Source: Lachnoclostridium sp. (GTDB taxonomy: Bacteria; Bacillota; Clostridia; Lachnospirales; Lachnospiraceae). From it: a stretch of DNA of 56,031 nt. The position numbers and the translations under genes are program-made. Of this stretch, positions 1 through 8,902 are shown piece by piece (positions within the stretch are counted from its first letter, which is position 1; each line of letters begins with the position of its first letter). The DNA is taken from NCBI GenBank assembly GCA_023665475.1, contig JAMPEB010000016.1, forward strand, positions 1-56,031, given 5' to 3'. Under the pieces are notes generated by a model, which did not search any database, was not told the origin of the DNA, and saw only the letters and a list, made by a program, of their open reading frames with translations.

Positions 1-64
1 GTGCATGAAATCTTGCTATTTTAGTGCGAAAAGTTTTTATTCTTCAGAGCTGTATGTATTTGCT

Positions 65-93
65 TTGCCTTTTGGGGTAAGATGTGTTATAGT
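65..93 (+). promoter_or_regulatory. Sigma-A-type promoter for degV
   Basis: TTGCCT (65-70) and TATAGT (88-93) are separated by 17 bases, a good vegetative promoter, and lie about 50 bases upstream of the DegV start codon. No other gene lies between. The call rests only on match and spacing. Confidence 0.6.
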
Positions 94-146
94 AACAATA
101 CAACCGCAAATTTGATGTTGCAATCCTATTGAGGAGGTATCCATTC

Positions 147-1031
147 ATGGCGTTTTGTATTATCACGGATTCCGCATCCGATGTTTCCCAAAAGATAAAA
201 GAAGAATATGGATTATATGTTATGCCCACTCCCGTCACCATTGACGGTGTAGACTATTTCGATGAAGAAACAATTTTCCCTGATGAGTTTTATGAACTGC
301 AGGCCGAAGGACACGATATCAAAACTTATCATATCAGCCAGTTTATGTTTGAAGAGCATTTCAGACCCTATGCCAAGCGGGGCGATGAAGTATTGTACAT
401 CTGCTTTTCCACCGGTATTGCAGGCACTTTTCAGGCAGCAAATCTTGCCCTTGATGAAATCAAAGAAGAATTTCCCGACTTCCAAATGACAATCATTGAC
501 TCCAAATGTGCCTCCATGGGATACGGTCTGGTGGTAGAGCGTCTGTTAAAAATGCAGCAGAACGGCGCACCCAAAGAGTTAATATTGGAAGCGGCACATT
601 TTTTCTGCGAGCATATGGTGCACATTATCACCGTCCCTGAGTTGGAATATCTGTTTAAGGGCGGGCGGTTGAGCCGCAGCTCCTTCATGGCGGGCACCAT
701 GCTTGACATTAAGCCCATTATTATGGTGGATGAAAACGGTTCCCTGAAAGCAACGGAAAAAGTGCGCGGCTGGAAAAAAGCACAGAAACGCCTGATTGAA
801 CTTGTGGGCGAAAAAGGAAAGGATTTGGATAAACAAGTGATTGCCGCCTGCTACGGAACGGACAAGGCTTCTTATGACGCCCTGACGGCACAGATTCGGG
901 AAAGATACCATGTCAAAGATATTTTGGACGGGCGTATCGGCTGCGCTATCGGAGCCCATACCGGTCCCGGCATTGTGGCCGTGGTATGTCTGGATGAATA
1001 TAACGACAAATTTGATCCTTATTTAAAATAA
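147..1031 (+). CDS. DegV family (fatty-acid-binding EDD domain) protein
   Basis: 294 residues, full length for DegV proteins. It begins with the typical strand MAFCIITDSASDV and has the STGIAGTF lipid-pocket motif near residue 95 and the KGGRLSR segment near residue 178. DegV/FakB proteins bind a single fatty acid and present it to FakA for phosphorylation, feeding exogenous fatty acids into phospholipid synthesis. I chose the ATG at 147 because GAGGAGG at 131-137 gives ideal spacing; an upstream in-frame TTG at 129 overlaps that site. The gene stands alone, convergent with rpe, and no fakA kinase is adjacent. A separate FakA-C-like protein is encoded at 23227-23478. Ligand specificity cannot be read from sequence. 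Confidence 0.9.
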   Translation: MAFCIITDSASDVSQKIKEEYGLYVMPTPVTIDGVDYFDEETIFPDEFYELQAEGHDIKTYHISQFMFEEHFRPYAKRGDEVLYICFSTGIAGTFQAANLALDEIKEEFPDFQMTIIDSKCASMGYGLVVERLLKMQQNGAPKELILEAAHFFCEHMVHIITVPELEYLFKGGRLSRSSFMAGTMLDIKPIIMVDENGSLKATEKVRGWKKAQKRLIELVGEKGKDLDKQVIAACYGTDKASYDALTAQIRERYHVKDILDGRIGCAIGAHTGPGIVAVVCLDEYNDKFDPYLK

Positions 1032-1059
1032 TATCAAAGATGTCCGGCATTATGGAACC

Positions 1060-1719
1060 TTATTCCTCCTTCTGTGCATTTTGCATAAGCTTCTCGATAT
1101 TGACACATATGTCATTTTTAAACACGGATGTACCCGACACGATAATATTGGCGCCTGCCGCTGCCGCCGAGTGAATATTTTCAAAGTTAATACCGCCGTC
1201 CACCTCAATATCCGTTTTCAGATTTCTCTCTGTCACCATACGGCGGACTTCCTTCACTTTGTCCAGACATTCCGGCATCCATACCTGTCCGCCGAAACCC
1301 GGTTCCACCGTCATCACCAGCACCATATCCACCAGCGGAAGATACGGTTCTACTGCCGATATCGGAGTGCCCGGTTTAATGGTAATGCCGACTTTCTTTC
1401 CTGTCCCGCGAATCTGCCGGATGACTGCCTCCGCATCCTGCGTGGCCTCTAAATGAAAATTCAGCAAATCCCCTCCAAGCTCCGCAAATGTTTCCACATA
1501 CCGCTCCGGCTTATCGATCATTAAATGTACATCAAAAAAAAGAGAGGTCTTCCCTCGAATGGAAGCGATAATCGGCATTCCATAGGAAATAGCAGGGACA
1601 AACACCCCGTCCATCACATCTATGTGCAGATATTTTACTCCTGCCTTTTCTACTTCCCTGATTTGTTCTCCAAGTTTCCAAAAATCTGCTGCCAAAATGG
1701 ACGGTGCCAAAATACTCAT
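1060..1719 (-). CDS. rpe: Ribulose-phosphate 3-epimerase
   Basis: 219 residues, the usual size. It interconverts ribulose-5-phosphate and xylulose-5-phosphate in the non-oxidative pentose phosphate pathway, as a cytosolic TIM barrel. Visible family motifs: SILAADF near the N-terminus, the metal-ligand strand HIDVMDGVFVP (residues 32-42), FDVHLMI, the phosphate-loop MTVEPGFGGQ and the late EVDGGI strand. The start at 1719 has GAGGAAATCAAT before ATG. Split transketolase genes lie 2.5 kb upstream on the same strand, so pentose phosphate functions cluster loosely here, although other genes intervene and this is not obviously one operon. Confidence 0.96.
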   Translation of the reverse strand: MSILAPSILAADFWKLGEQIREVEKAGVKYLHIDVMDGVFVPAISYGMPIIASIRGKTSLFFDVHLMIDKPERYVETFAELGGDLLNFHLEATQDAEAVIRQIRGTGKKVGITIKPGTPISAVEPYLPLVDMVLVMTVEPGFGGQVWMPECLDKVKEVRRMVTERNLKTDIEVDGGINFENIHSAAAAGANIIVSGTSVFKNDICVNIEKLMQNAQKEE

Positions 1720-1799
1720 ATTGATTTCCTCACACTAAACGCTAGGGTACCTTTTTTATTTTATCAAAAGAACGCGGGAATGGCAACTTGTATATTTCC

Positions 1800-2786
1800 C
1801 TATCTGTCCGCCACATCCTTTTTCAACTGCTCCCACTCGTCGGGATGCTCCGTATAATAAAGAGGACATTTCTTGCCGCCGCAGTCGTAATGACGCAGGA
1901 TATCTTCCGAAGTCAAATCATAAGTCTGAATCAGCCATTTTAACAGTGTAATCAGCGAATCATAAGTTTTTTTGTTAAAAGAGCCGTCATTTGACTGATA
2001 GCAGCACTCAATCGAAACGGAATCATAATTCCGGGTTTTTACGGCATAGCCGATTTCATCAAGGGGAATACATTGTATGATTTCCCCCTCATATCCGATG
2101 ATAAAATGCGCGCTTGCCGCCCTCTCATGGCTGTCCTTCAAACCTTCAAAATAACTGCGGTTCTGAGCGGCACTGGTATTTTTGTTTGCCGTGTAATGTA
2201 CAAAAATATTTTTGATTTCCGGCAGTTCTTCTCCCGGTCTCGCCCACTCGCTTATGGACAAAAAATCTTCCGTCCAGGAAGGATGGGTATAAAATGTCGA
2301 TTGGGGCAGCCCCTGTATTATTTCTCCCTGATAAACCTTTGCAGGCTTGGAAATTTCGGACTCGTTCACGGACACCTGCTTGTCCGTCTTCCGGGTTTGG
2401 GGCTGTTTCGTAAACTGTACCAGCAGGCAGAGCAACGCCAGCAAAAAACATCCTGCCAATCCGCTGAGAATCAGCATCCTTTGTCTTTGCTTCCGCCTCT
2501 TCCTCGCCCTTGCTTTGTTTCTCCGAATTCTCTCAAGTTCCTGCTGTCTGACTTCATAGGAATCAAATTCTTCATAATCATCTTCTATGTAGCCGGGGTG
2601 CGCTGCGCTGCGCTGTACTTGCTGTCTCTGAGGTCTCCCCATATCGTCCATGGCTTCCCGATGAGACCGCTGATTTGATACAGGCTGCCGCCTCCGGGTC
2701 TGCTGCCTTGGCTCCTGTCTGCGCCGCGTGGACTGTCCGCCCGCTCCATATGATATATCCGACCTGTTTTCTCTTTTGACTTCCAT
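1800..2786 (-). CDS. Membrane-anchored N-acetylmuramoyl-L-alanine amidase (Amidase_2/PGRP type)
   Basis: 328 residues. An Arg/Gln-rich cytoplasmic N-terminus (about residues 1-110) is followed by one membrane segment (about 112-132), a linker and a C-terminal Amidase_2 domain. Zinc ligands are visible as VHYT, RHYD and KKCP, and a conserved Glu lies in the SIECCY strand; this set fits T7-lysozyme/PGRP-like amidases that cut the amide bond between MurNAc and the stem peptide. The ATG at 2786 is preferred over an upstream in-frame ATG at 2849 because AGGAG lies 7 bases before it. The topology places the enzyme outside the membrane. Substrate use is inferred from the family. Confidence 0.85.
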   Translation of the reverse strand: MEVKRENRSDISYGAGGQSTRRRQEPRQQTRRRQPVSNQRSHREAMDDMGRPQRQQVQRSAAHPGYIEDDYEEFDSYEVRQQELERIRRNKARARKRRKQRQRMLILSGLAGCFLLALLCLLVQFTKQPQTRKTDKQVSVNESEISKPAKVYQGEIIQGLPQSTFYTHPSWTEDFLSISEWARPGEELPEIKNIFVHYTANKNTSAAQNRSYFEGLKDSHERAASAHFIIGYEGEIIQCIPLDEIGYAVKTRNYDSVSIECCYQSNDGSFNKKTYDSLITLLKWLIQTYDLTSEDILRHYDCGGKKCPLYYTEHPDEWEQLKKDVADR

Positions 2787-2854
2787 AACTATACTCCTGA
2801 CAACCGATAAGAAGAATGCCTGTCCAAAGCGAACTTGTTCTCTTGGCATTCTTC

Positions 2855-2916
2855 AGTGTGTAACTTAGAAATTCTTAGTCAGCGTATTTTGCTGGCTTAG
2901 AATTTCTTTACACACT
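2855..2916. repeat. Nested inverted-repeat element A
   Basis: Outer arms AGTGTGTAA (2855-2863) and TTACACACT (2908-2916), middle arms AGAAATTCT (2867-2875) and AGAATTTCT (2899-2907), inner arms CAGC (2880-2883) and GCTG (2891-2894). The whole folds as one long hairpin. It lies upstream of the amidase gene and downstream of the aldo/keto reductase reading frame's far side. It resembles the other hairpin elements in this window in design. Confidence 0.75.
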
Positions 2917-3041
2917 TTCATCCAATCCGGGAACACACTATTGCATCGAATGCGATTATGCTCCTCCCTTAAAGAATACCAGAAAACCCTCTAATAAATC
3001 TTTAAATATTCCTTAAGATTGTGATGTTTTTTCTTTTGAGT

Positions 3042-4196
3042 CTAGTTTCCGAAAATCTCTTTTGCCTTCTGCATATGCTCTATAATTTTCACCCCGAAAG
3101 GACAGCGTTTTTCGCAGGCGCCGCATTGTACACAATCCCCCGCCTTCGCTGTCAAGGTATTGTAATGCTCCCGCACGGTTTCCGGAACCATGCGCTGTGC
3201 CTCACAGAGATCGGCAAATTTATTCACTGACGCAATATCAATTCCCGCCGTGCAGGGCGCACAATGTCCGCAGTACATACACTTATCCATAAACCTATGC
3301 GCCGGAGTATTGCTCAAAAGGGCCGTAAAATCTTTCTCATCTTCCGACAGTTCTGAATATGCCGCCGCCTCCAAAAGCTCTTCTTTTGTATGGGCGCCGG
3401 CAAGCACGCTTGCCACCCCGGGACGGGTCAGGCAATAATGCAGGCATTGGGCAACAGTCATTGCCACTCCGAAAGGGGATTCTCCCGCGTCCAACAAGGC
3501 GCCTCCGCCATAAGGTTTCATAACCGTAAGCGCCACACCCTCGTCCTCACACAGCCCATAAAGCATCAGCCTTTCCGGGTCAGTGCCGGAAAGCACATCC
3601 GGAGCTTCATAGGTTGATTTTTCAAATAAAGTATTCACATCCTCATCGGGAGGCAGAATATCATAGGCGGGATTGATGCTGAACATAATCACATCTATCT
3701 CACCACTCTTTACAGCCTGAATCGCCACTCTGGGGTTGTGGGTACTCATGCCGATGTGGCGGATTTTCCCCGAGGTCTTCAATTCCTTTGCATAGGCGAG
3801 CACCTGTCCCTGAAAAACCCTGTCAAAATCCTTCTGCTCATCCACATAATGTATCATACCCACATCCACATAATCCGTCCCGAGCCGCCGGAACAAATCG
3901 TCATAGGCCTCTTTCACCGCCGCCATCTCTCTGGTGCGTTTATATTGACCGTCCATCCATGCGGAGCACAAATGCGCCTGAATCACAAACTTATCCCGGC
4001 GTCCTTCCATTGCTTTTCCGAAACCGTCCCTAATATAAGGCTCCGGGTTGTACAAATCAAAATAATTAATGCCCGCCTCCAAAGCGGCATCCAGAAGCTC
4101 TTTTGCAAAAGCTTCATCCTTTCCTACAAAGGCTTCACTTCCCAAGCCCACTTCACTGACCTTGATTCCGGTTCTTCCCAATATTCTATAGTTCAT
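3042..4196 (-). CDS. Aldo/keto reductase with C-terminal 4Fe-4S domain
   Basis: 384 residues. The N-terminal ~290 residues are an AKR barrel starting MNYRILGRTGIKVSEVGLG, with the active-site region FDLYNPEPY, the lysine strand DKFVIQAHL and the MIHYVDE histidine. The C-terminal ~90 residues carry two Cys clusters, CMYCGHCAPC and CVQCGACEKRC, the arrangement of a ferredoxin-like domain. Members occur in anaerobes, where electrons probably pass from the clusters; the carbonyl substrate is unknown. The ATG at 4196 follows GGGAGG; an upstream in-frame ATG at 4229 has no good site. It follows the transketolase genes by 43 bases on the same strand and may be co-transcribed with them. Confidence 0.88.
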   Translation of the reverse strand: MNYRILGRTGIKVSEVGLGSEAFVGKDEAFAKELLDAALEAGINYFDLYNPEPYIRDGFGKAMEGRRDKFVIQAHLCSAWMDGQYKRTREMAAVKEAYDDLFRRLGTDYVDVGMIHYVDEQKDFDRVFQGQVLAYAKELKTSGKIRHIGMSTHNPRVAIQAVKSGEIDVIMFSINPAYDILPPDEDVNTLFEKSTYEAPDVLSGTDPERLMLYGLCEDEGVALTVMKPYGGGALLDAGESPFGVAMTVAQCLHYCLTRPGVASVLAGAHTKEELLEAAAYSELSEDEKDFTALLSNTPAHRFMDKCMYCGHCAPCTAGIDIASVNKFADLCEAQRMVPETVREHYNTLTAKAGDCVQCGACEKRCPFGVKIIEHMQKAKEIFGN

Positions 4197-4239
4197 AAAA
4201 ATCCTCCCTGACGCTTTCGGCAGACTCAAAGTTTATCAT

Positions 4240-5187
4240 TTAGAGAATTCCCTTTATGGAAGCGTATACACCTTTTGCATCCAGCCCGTATTTTTCTACC
4301 AACGCCGCTGCCGAACCGGACTCTCCGAACACATCCTGCATCCCCAATTTTGTCACCAAAGTAGGAAGCTTTGCACACAGGCAGTCACATACTGCGCTGC
4401 CCAGACCGCCGATGACGGAATGCTCCTCCACCGTCACGACTCTTCCGGTCTTTTCGGCGCTCCGCAAAATCAACTCTTCATCCAAAGGTTTAATCGTACA
4501 AATATTGATAACCTCTGCATGTATGCCGTCCTGCTCCAACATTGCCGCCGCTCCGATAGCGGAATCCACGCAGATTCCGGTTGCCACAATGGTTAAATCC
4601 GTACCTTCTTTGACAATCGTTCCTTTGCCGATTTCAAAATGGTAATCCGGCCTGTCATTGATTACGGGAACCGGCGCACGCCCGAAGCGCAGATATACCG
4701 GACCGACATATTCCAATGCGGCGCGCACTGCCGCCCTCGCTTCCACTTCGTCGGAGGGACACATTACCACCATACCGGGAATCGTTCTCATCAACGCCAG
4801 ATCCTCGTTGCACTGATGGGTTGCCCCGTCTTCTCCCACGGTAATGCCCGCATGCGTTGCCCCGATTTTTACATTCAGGTGGGGATATCCGATAGAATTA
4901 CGCACCTGTTCAAAAGCGCGCCCCGCCGCAAACATGGCAAAAGTGCTGACAAAAGGGATTTTGCCCACCAAGGACAAACCCGCCGCAACCCCCATCATAT
5001 TAGCTTCTGCAATACCACAGTCAATATGGCGCTCCGGATACGCCTTTCTGAAAATATTGGTCTTGGTTGCCGCAGCCAAATCCGCATCCAGTACCACCAA
5101 ATCGGGAAACTCCTCCGCCAGATCTTTTAAAGCATTCCCATAGCCTTCTCTTGTAGCAACCTTTTTTACCGTACTGCCTTCTGCCAT
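4240..5187 (-). CDS. Transketolase, C-terminal subunit
   Basis: 315 residues, the separate pyrimidine-binding plus C-terminal domain half of a split transketolase. It carries the conserved ITVGEDGATHQ stretch, FAMFAAGRAFEQVRNSI and the late VTVEEHSVIGGLGSAV motif. With its partner it transfers two-carbon ketol units among pentose, triose and hexose phosphates. The ATG at 5187 overlaps the TGA of the N-terminal subunit (TGATG), so the two halves are translationally coupled, as expected for a 1:1 complex. A GTG one codon upstream is a less likely start. Confidence 0.94.
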   Translation of the reverse strand: MAEGSTVKKVATREGYGNALKDLAEEFPDLVVLDADLAAATKTNIFRKAYPERHIDCGIAEANMMGVAAGLSLVGKIPFVSTFAMFAAGRAFEQVRNSIGYPHLNVKIGATHAGITVGEDGATHQCNEDLALMRTIPGMVVMCPSDEVEARAAVRAALEYVGPVYLRFGRAPVPVINDRPDYHFEIGKGTIVKEGTDLTIVATGICVDSAIGAAAMLEQDGIHAEVINICTIKPLDEELILRSAEKTGRVVTVEEHSVIGGLGSAVCDCLCAKLPTLVTKLGMQDVFGESGSAAALVEKYGLDAKGVYASIKGIL

Positions 5188-6029
5188 CACGCCTCACCCG
5201 CTTTCTCTAATTCCTTCTCAATTCGCTCCAAATCAGCCATTGCCACCGCATACTCTTCATCATTGGGGGCTTTTCCATGCCAATCCAATGCATTTTCCAT
5301 GAAGGATACATGTCTCCCTTTTAAGCTGTGAGCTACAATACAGGTGGGCATCCCTTTCGTCTGCCTCGCTTCCCGAAACGCTTCCCTCAAAGCGTCAAAA
5401 TCATGGGCGTCCGCATTGATTACATGAAAGTTAAATGCCTCAAACTTTTTGTCAATAGGATAAGGTGAGCACACTTGATCAATGGGACCGTCGATCTGCA
5501 GATTATTGTTATCCACAATGACGCAGAGGTTGTCCAGCTTACGGAATCCCGCAAACATAGCAGCCTCCCAGACCTGTCCCTCCTCAATCTCACCGTCTCC
5601 CAACAGAGTATATACACGAAAATCCTGCCGGTTCATCTTGGCTCCCAACGCCATGCCCACCGCAGCGGAAATCCCTTGTCCCAAGGAGCCGGAGGACATA
5701 TCCACGCCGGGAATATTAATGCAGGGGTGCCCCTGTAGATAAGAACCTAATTTTCTGAGTGTTTTCAAATCCTCCACCGGGAAAAAACCTCTGTTTGCCA
5801 ATGCCGCATACAGCCCCGGCGCCGTATGTCCTTTAGAAAGCACAAAACGATCCCTGTCCTCCTTCTTCGGATAGGCAGGGTCGATATTCATCTCCTCAAA
5901 ATACAAAAAAGTAAAAATTTCCGTTGCGGACAACGAACCGCCCGGATGTCCCGCCTTAGCGCTGTGAACGCCTTCAATAATCCCTTTGCGGACATCGTTT
6001 GCATGCTTTTGCAGTTCTAAATTATTCAT
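5187..6029 (-). CDS. Transketolase, N-terminal (thiamine diphosphate binding) subunit
   Basis: 280 residues. The ThDP motif reads GDGEIEEGQVWEAAMFA followed by the NNN metal-binding stretch near residue 170, and KAGHPGGSLSATEI near the N-terminus is typical. This half binds thiamine diphosphate through Mg; the C-terminal half is the next gene. The start at 6029 has GGAGG five bases upstream; two further in-frame ATGs upstream have no comparable site. Single-chain transketolases are ~650 residues; the split form is common in Clostridia. Confidence 0.95.
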   Translation of the reverse strand: MNNLELQKHANDVRKGIIEGVHSAKAGHPGGSLSATEIFTFLYFEEMNIDPAYPKKEDRDRFVLSKGHTAPGLYAALANRGFFPVEDLKTLRKLGSYLQGHPCINIPGVDMSSGSLGQGISAAVGMALGAKMNRQDFRVYTLLGDGEIEEGQVWEAAMFAGFRKLDNLCVIVDNNNLQIDGPIDQVCSPYPIDKKFEAFNFHVINADAHDFDALREAFREARQTKGMPTCIVAHSLKGRHVSFMENALDWHGKAPNDEEYAVAMADLERIEKELEKAGEA

Positions 6030-6197
6030 GGGTTCCTCCATCTTCTGCCGTAAATGACACAACTTACACCGAATATCATCATAGCACAAATTGGCGGTGG
6101 AGTCTATAGAGCAATTCCATGAAAAGCAAATTTAAATCAATTTTTCCAATGGCTTTCTTAAAACCGGCAGTTCATCAAAAACATCATCCGCAATCAT

Positions 6198-6890
6198 TTA
6201 CACTTTAAATCGGTAGCCCACTCCCCAAATGGTTTCGATATACTGGGGCTTTGCCGTGTTCTGTTCAATTTTTTCACGGATTTTTTTGATATGCACCGTG
6301 ACAGTAGCGATATCTCCGATAGAGTCCATATCCCAGATTTCCCTGAAAAGCTCCTCCTTGGTATAAACATGGTTGGGATTCTCCGCAAGAAAGGTCAACA
6401 AGTCAAACTCTTTGGTGGTAAATGTTCTTTCTTCTCCGTCCACATAGACACGCCGCGCGGTCTTATCAATGCGGATTCCCCGGATTTCCACAATGTCGTT
6501 CTGAAGCTTCTGATTGGTTCCTACCAGTCTTTCATAACGCGCCATATGTGCTTTTACCCTTGCCACCAGCTCGCTGGGACTGAAAGGCTTCGTCATGTAA
6601 TCATCCGCTCCCAGACCTAACCCACGGATTTTGTCAATATCATCCTTTTTGGCGGACACCATCAAAATAGGAATATTCTTTTGTTCCCGAATGCGTTTGC
6701 ACACTTCAAACCCATCCATGCCCGGCAGCATCAAATCCAGAATCACCAAATTATAATCTTCGGCTAATGCCGCCTGCAGTCCGGCGTCTCCGGTATTACA
6801 GATATCTACCTTGAAATCGCTCAGTTCCAGATAATCCTTCTCTAAATCCGCAATCGACTCTTCGTCTTCCACAATCAAAATCTTACTCAT
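6198..6890 (-). CDS. OmpR/PhoB-family response regulator
   Basis: 230 residues: a receiver domain (1-115) with the phospho-acceptor Asp at about residue 52 (VILDLMLPGMDG) and acidic residues at 8-10, then a winged-helix DNA-binding domain ending GVGYRFKV. GGGAGG lies six bases before the ATG. The cognate kinase is the next gene upstream on the same strand, but the pair is separated by about 200 bases rich in hairpins, which is unusual for a two-component operon. Target genes are not evident from the window; VanR-, CssR- and WalR-like roles are all possible. Confidence 0.93.
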   Translation of the reverse strand: MSKILIVEDEESIADLEKDYLELSDFKVDICNTGDAGLQAALAEDYNLVILDLMLPGMDGFEVCKRIREQKNIPILMVSAKKDDIDKIRGLGLGADDYMTKPFSPSELVARVKAHMARYERLVGTNQKLQNDIVEIRGIRIDKTARRVYVDGEERTFTTKEFDLLTFLAENPNHVYTKEELFREIWDMDSIGDIATVTVHIKKIREKIEQNTAKPQYIETIWGVGYRFKV

Positions 6891-6961
6891 ATGCCGCCTC
6901 CCATGATAATTGTTATGATTCTCTCAGTAACTCGCTTCCGCTTTTTCACACTTCCAAACAT

Positions 6962-7090
6962 GCCGCTTCAGCGGCACAAACAACTAATGAAGTTGTACAA
7001 ATTCGGAAGAATCCGCTTGCGGATTCTTCTCGGAATGACTTAGATTTTATTAGGTCAGGTTCTTTCTGACCTTAGAAAATCTTCATTCCG
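6962..7090. repeat. Nested-hairpin intergenic element B
   Basis: Consecutive hairpins: GCCGCT/AGCGGC (6962-6975), ACAACT/AGTTGT (6980-6996) and an 11-bp perfect stem at 7006-7029. They are followed by a long hairpin at 7031-7090 with arms CGGAATGA/TCATTCCG, AGATTTT/AAAATCT and AGGTCAG/CTGACCT. The last hairpin shares its outer arm sequences with element E at 20323-20382. It lies between the kinase stop and the regulator start and would form strong structure in a read-through mRNA. Confidence 0.8.
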
Positions 7091-7091
7091 T

Positions 7092-8573
7092 TCACACTTT
7101 TTCCTGCAGTTCCATATATTTTCTCAACACAAAATGAATACAGGTTCCTTCGCCTTCCTTCGCGGTTGCCCAGATATAACCGCCGTGGTCCTCAATAATC
7201 TTTTTCACAATGGACAGCCCGATTCCGCTGCCGCCCTGAGCGGAATTGCGGGAAGCATCCGTTCTGTAAAAACGCTCAAAAATTCGGGGTAAATCCTTTG
7301 CTGCAATTCCTTTACCGTTATCCTCCAGCTCAATCCGAATGGAATCCTCCTCGTCCAAAATACGGATGTCTATGACTCCGTGCGCCTTATCCATATATTT
7401 TACGCTATTCCCGATGATATTATTGATAACCTTTTTCATCTGCTCCGGGTCTGCAATGACAACCGTGTCACTTTCTACCATATTAGAATAATTCAACTGA
7501 ATATTTTGTGAATCCAATTCCAGCCCTACCTCTTCCACACAGTCACCAAAATAATCCGCCACATTAATTCTGTGGAAGTTATAGGGAATACGGTTGTTGT
7601 CAATACCGGAATAGGTCGTCAGCTCATTAATCAGCTTATCCATGTCATTTGCCTTATGGTAAATGGTTTTAATATATTTATCCATCTTTTCCGAAGTGTC
7701 TGCCACGCCGTCCATAATGCCCTCCACATAGCCTTTAATGGCCGTGATAGGAGTCTTTAAATCATGGGATATATTGCTGATTAATTCTTTATTGGTATTT
7801 TCCTGCTGTATTTTCTCCTCAAGGGATTCCTTAAGCTGCATCCGCATATCTTCATAATTCCGATACAAATCTCCTATCTCGCCCTTTTCATTCGTTTGAA
7901 GCACATAGTCGTAATCACCTTCCTGAATCTTGCGCATGGCTACATTCAGCTCGTTGATGGGGGCAAATACGCCCTTGCGAATCCATTGGGTCAGCATAAC
8001 GCTGGTAAAAATCAAAATCACCACAATCGCAATCAGCATATCCACCAGCAGATGTTTGGAAATCAAAGAATTCATTTTGGTGACCACAAAAATACTGCCC
8101 CTGCTGCCATCTTGAAACGCAAAGTCAATCTGCTTTACATAACTTTCCAACTCATCAAAATAATAACCCGAATCTTCCGGCAAATCTTCATTTCCATAAG
8201 GAGGAAGCTTCTCAAAAAGCTCCTGTGCCGCATTGTACTCTCCCGCATAGTAGAGTTCATCGTTTCTGCGTACAATCAGGCAGGTAGATTTACGGGACAC
8301 TTCCGTATTCATCTTTTCCAGATATTCCTTATCTTCCAGTTTGGAAGGGTCTTCCTTCAATTGGTCTAACAGCACAAAATAAACTTTGTCCGTCATATTG
8401 ATAAACTGTTGTACATTCTCTGACATCATGGTGTAGTCCAATTCATGAATGCCAAAACCTTGCTTTAAATTCATCAGATAAACCATGATAACCATAAACG
8501 CTATCACAGTGAGTATCAATGGCAAAAGTATGATGCTGATAAATGTTACTTGCAGTCTGGTCTTAAATTTCAT
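7092..8573 (-). CDS. Membrane sensor histidine kinase
   Basis: 493 residues. Membrane segments at about 10-34 and 176-196 flank an extracytoplasmic sensor region of ~140 residues. A HAMP linker follows (about 197-250), then HisKA with His270 in NISHDLKTPITAIKG, and a HATPase domain with N box (NNIIGNSVKY), DNGKGIA and GGSGIGLSIVKKI. It phosphorylates the response regulator encoded at 6198-6890. The start at 8573 follows AAGGGG. The sensed signal is unknown; the sensor region shows no recognisable PAS or Cache motif by eye. Confidence 0.93.
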   Translation of the reverse strand: MKFKTRLQVTFISIILLPLILTVIAFMVIMVYLMNLKQGFGIHELDYTMMSENVQQFINMTDKVYFVLLDQLKEDPSKLEDKEYLEKMNTEVSRKSTCLIVRRNDELYYAGEYNAAQELFEKLPPYGNEDLPEDSGYYFDELESYVKQIDFAFQDGSRGSIFVVTKMNSLISKHLLVDMLIAIVVILIFTSVMLTQWIRKGVFAPINELNVAMRKIQEGDYDYVLQTNEKGEIGDLYRNYEDMRMQLKESLEEKIQQENTNKELISNISHDLKTPITAIKGYVEGIMDGVADTSEKMDKYIKTIYHKANDMDKLINELTTYSGIDNNRIPYNFHRINVADYFGDCVEEVGLELDSQNIQLNYSNMVESDTVVIADPEQMKKVINNIIGNSVKYMDKAHGVIDIRILDEEDSIRIELEDNGKGIAAKDLPRIFERFYRTDASRNSAQGGSGIGLSIVKKIIEDHGGYIWATAKEGEGTCIHFVLRKYMELQEKV

Positions 8574-8602
8574 GGTGTAACCCCTTATTTATAGCAAGTC
8601 CC

Positions 8603-8736
8603 GGGCAGAGCCCCGAAAAAGCAAGCTTTTTCAAAGAATGCAGAGCATTCTTTGTCGCTCTCGCTCGTCAAATGTCCGAAGAAACATCTGCTCGAGCAAG
8701 CTCGGCATCTGTTTCTCCGGTCACTTGACTCTGCCC
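8603..8736. repeat. Nested-hairpin intergenic element C
   Basis: Outer arms GGGCAG (8603-8608) and CTGCCC (8731-8736). Inside are a hairpin at 8616-8631, a perfect 9-bp stem AAAGAATGC/GCATTCTTT (8633-8653), and a long stem pairing 8667-8686 with 8710-8729 (17 of 20 positions). It sits upstream of the histidine kinase start, within what would be its 5' leader. Confidence 0.75.
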
Positions 8737-8833
8737 TTTGCGGACATTATACCATAAACCCCCCGGTAATTCATAAAAACTATGGAAGAATATCATTAAA
8801 AAAATATAAATTGCATTCTTTATACGAAAATGG

Positions 8834-8886
8834 TTGACAGCCGCCCGAAAATCTTTATAATTAAAAATAGGAATTGTTACTATTTT
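8834..8886 (+). promoter_or_regulatory. Promoter and candidate operator of the Fur-family gene
   Basis: TTGACA (8834-8839) and TATAAT (8856-8861) with 16-base spacing form a near-perfect promoter. Immediately downstream is the inverted repeat AAAATAG-N9-CTATTTT (8864-8870 and 8880-8886), placed over the transcription start. That position suits an autoregulatory operator. It is not a canonical PerR box, so binding by the encoded regulator is inference. Confidence 0.65.
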
Positions 8887-8902
8887 AGAACGGAGGGGTC
8901 TA

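Noticed and set aside
129..146. TTG start six codons upstream for DegV
   Set aside because: It overlaps the GAGGAGG ribosome binding site that serves the ATG at 147.
2073..2678. 201-codon plus-strand frame opposite the amidase gene
   Set aside because: A shadow of the amidase gene, with no start signal and skewed composition.
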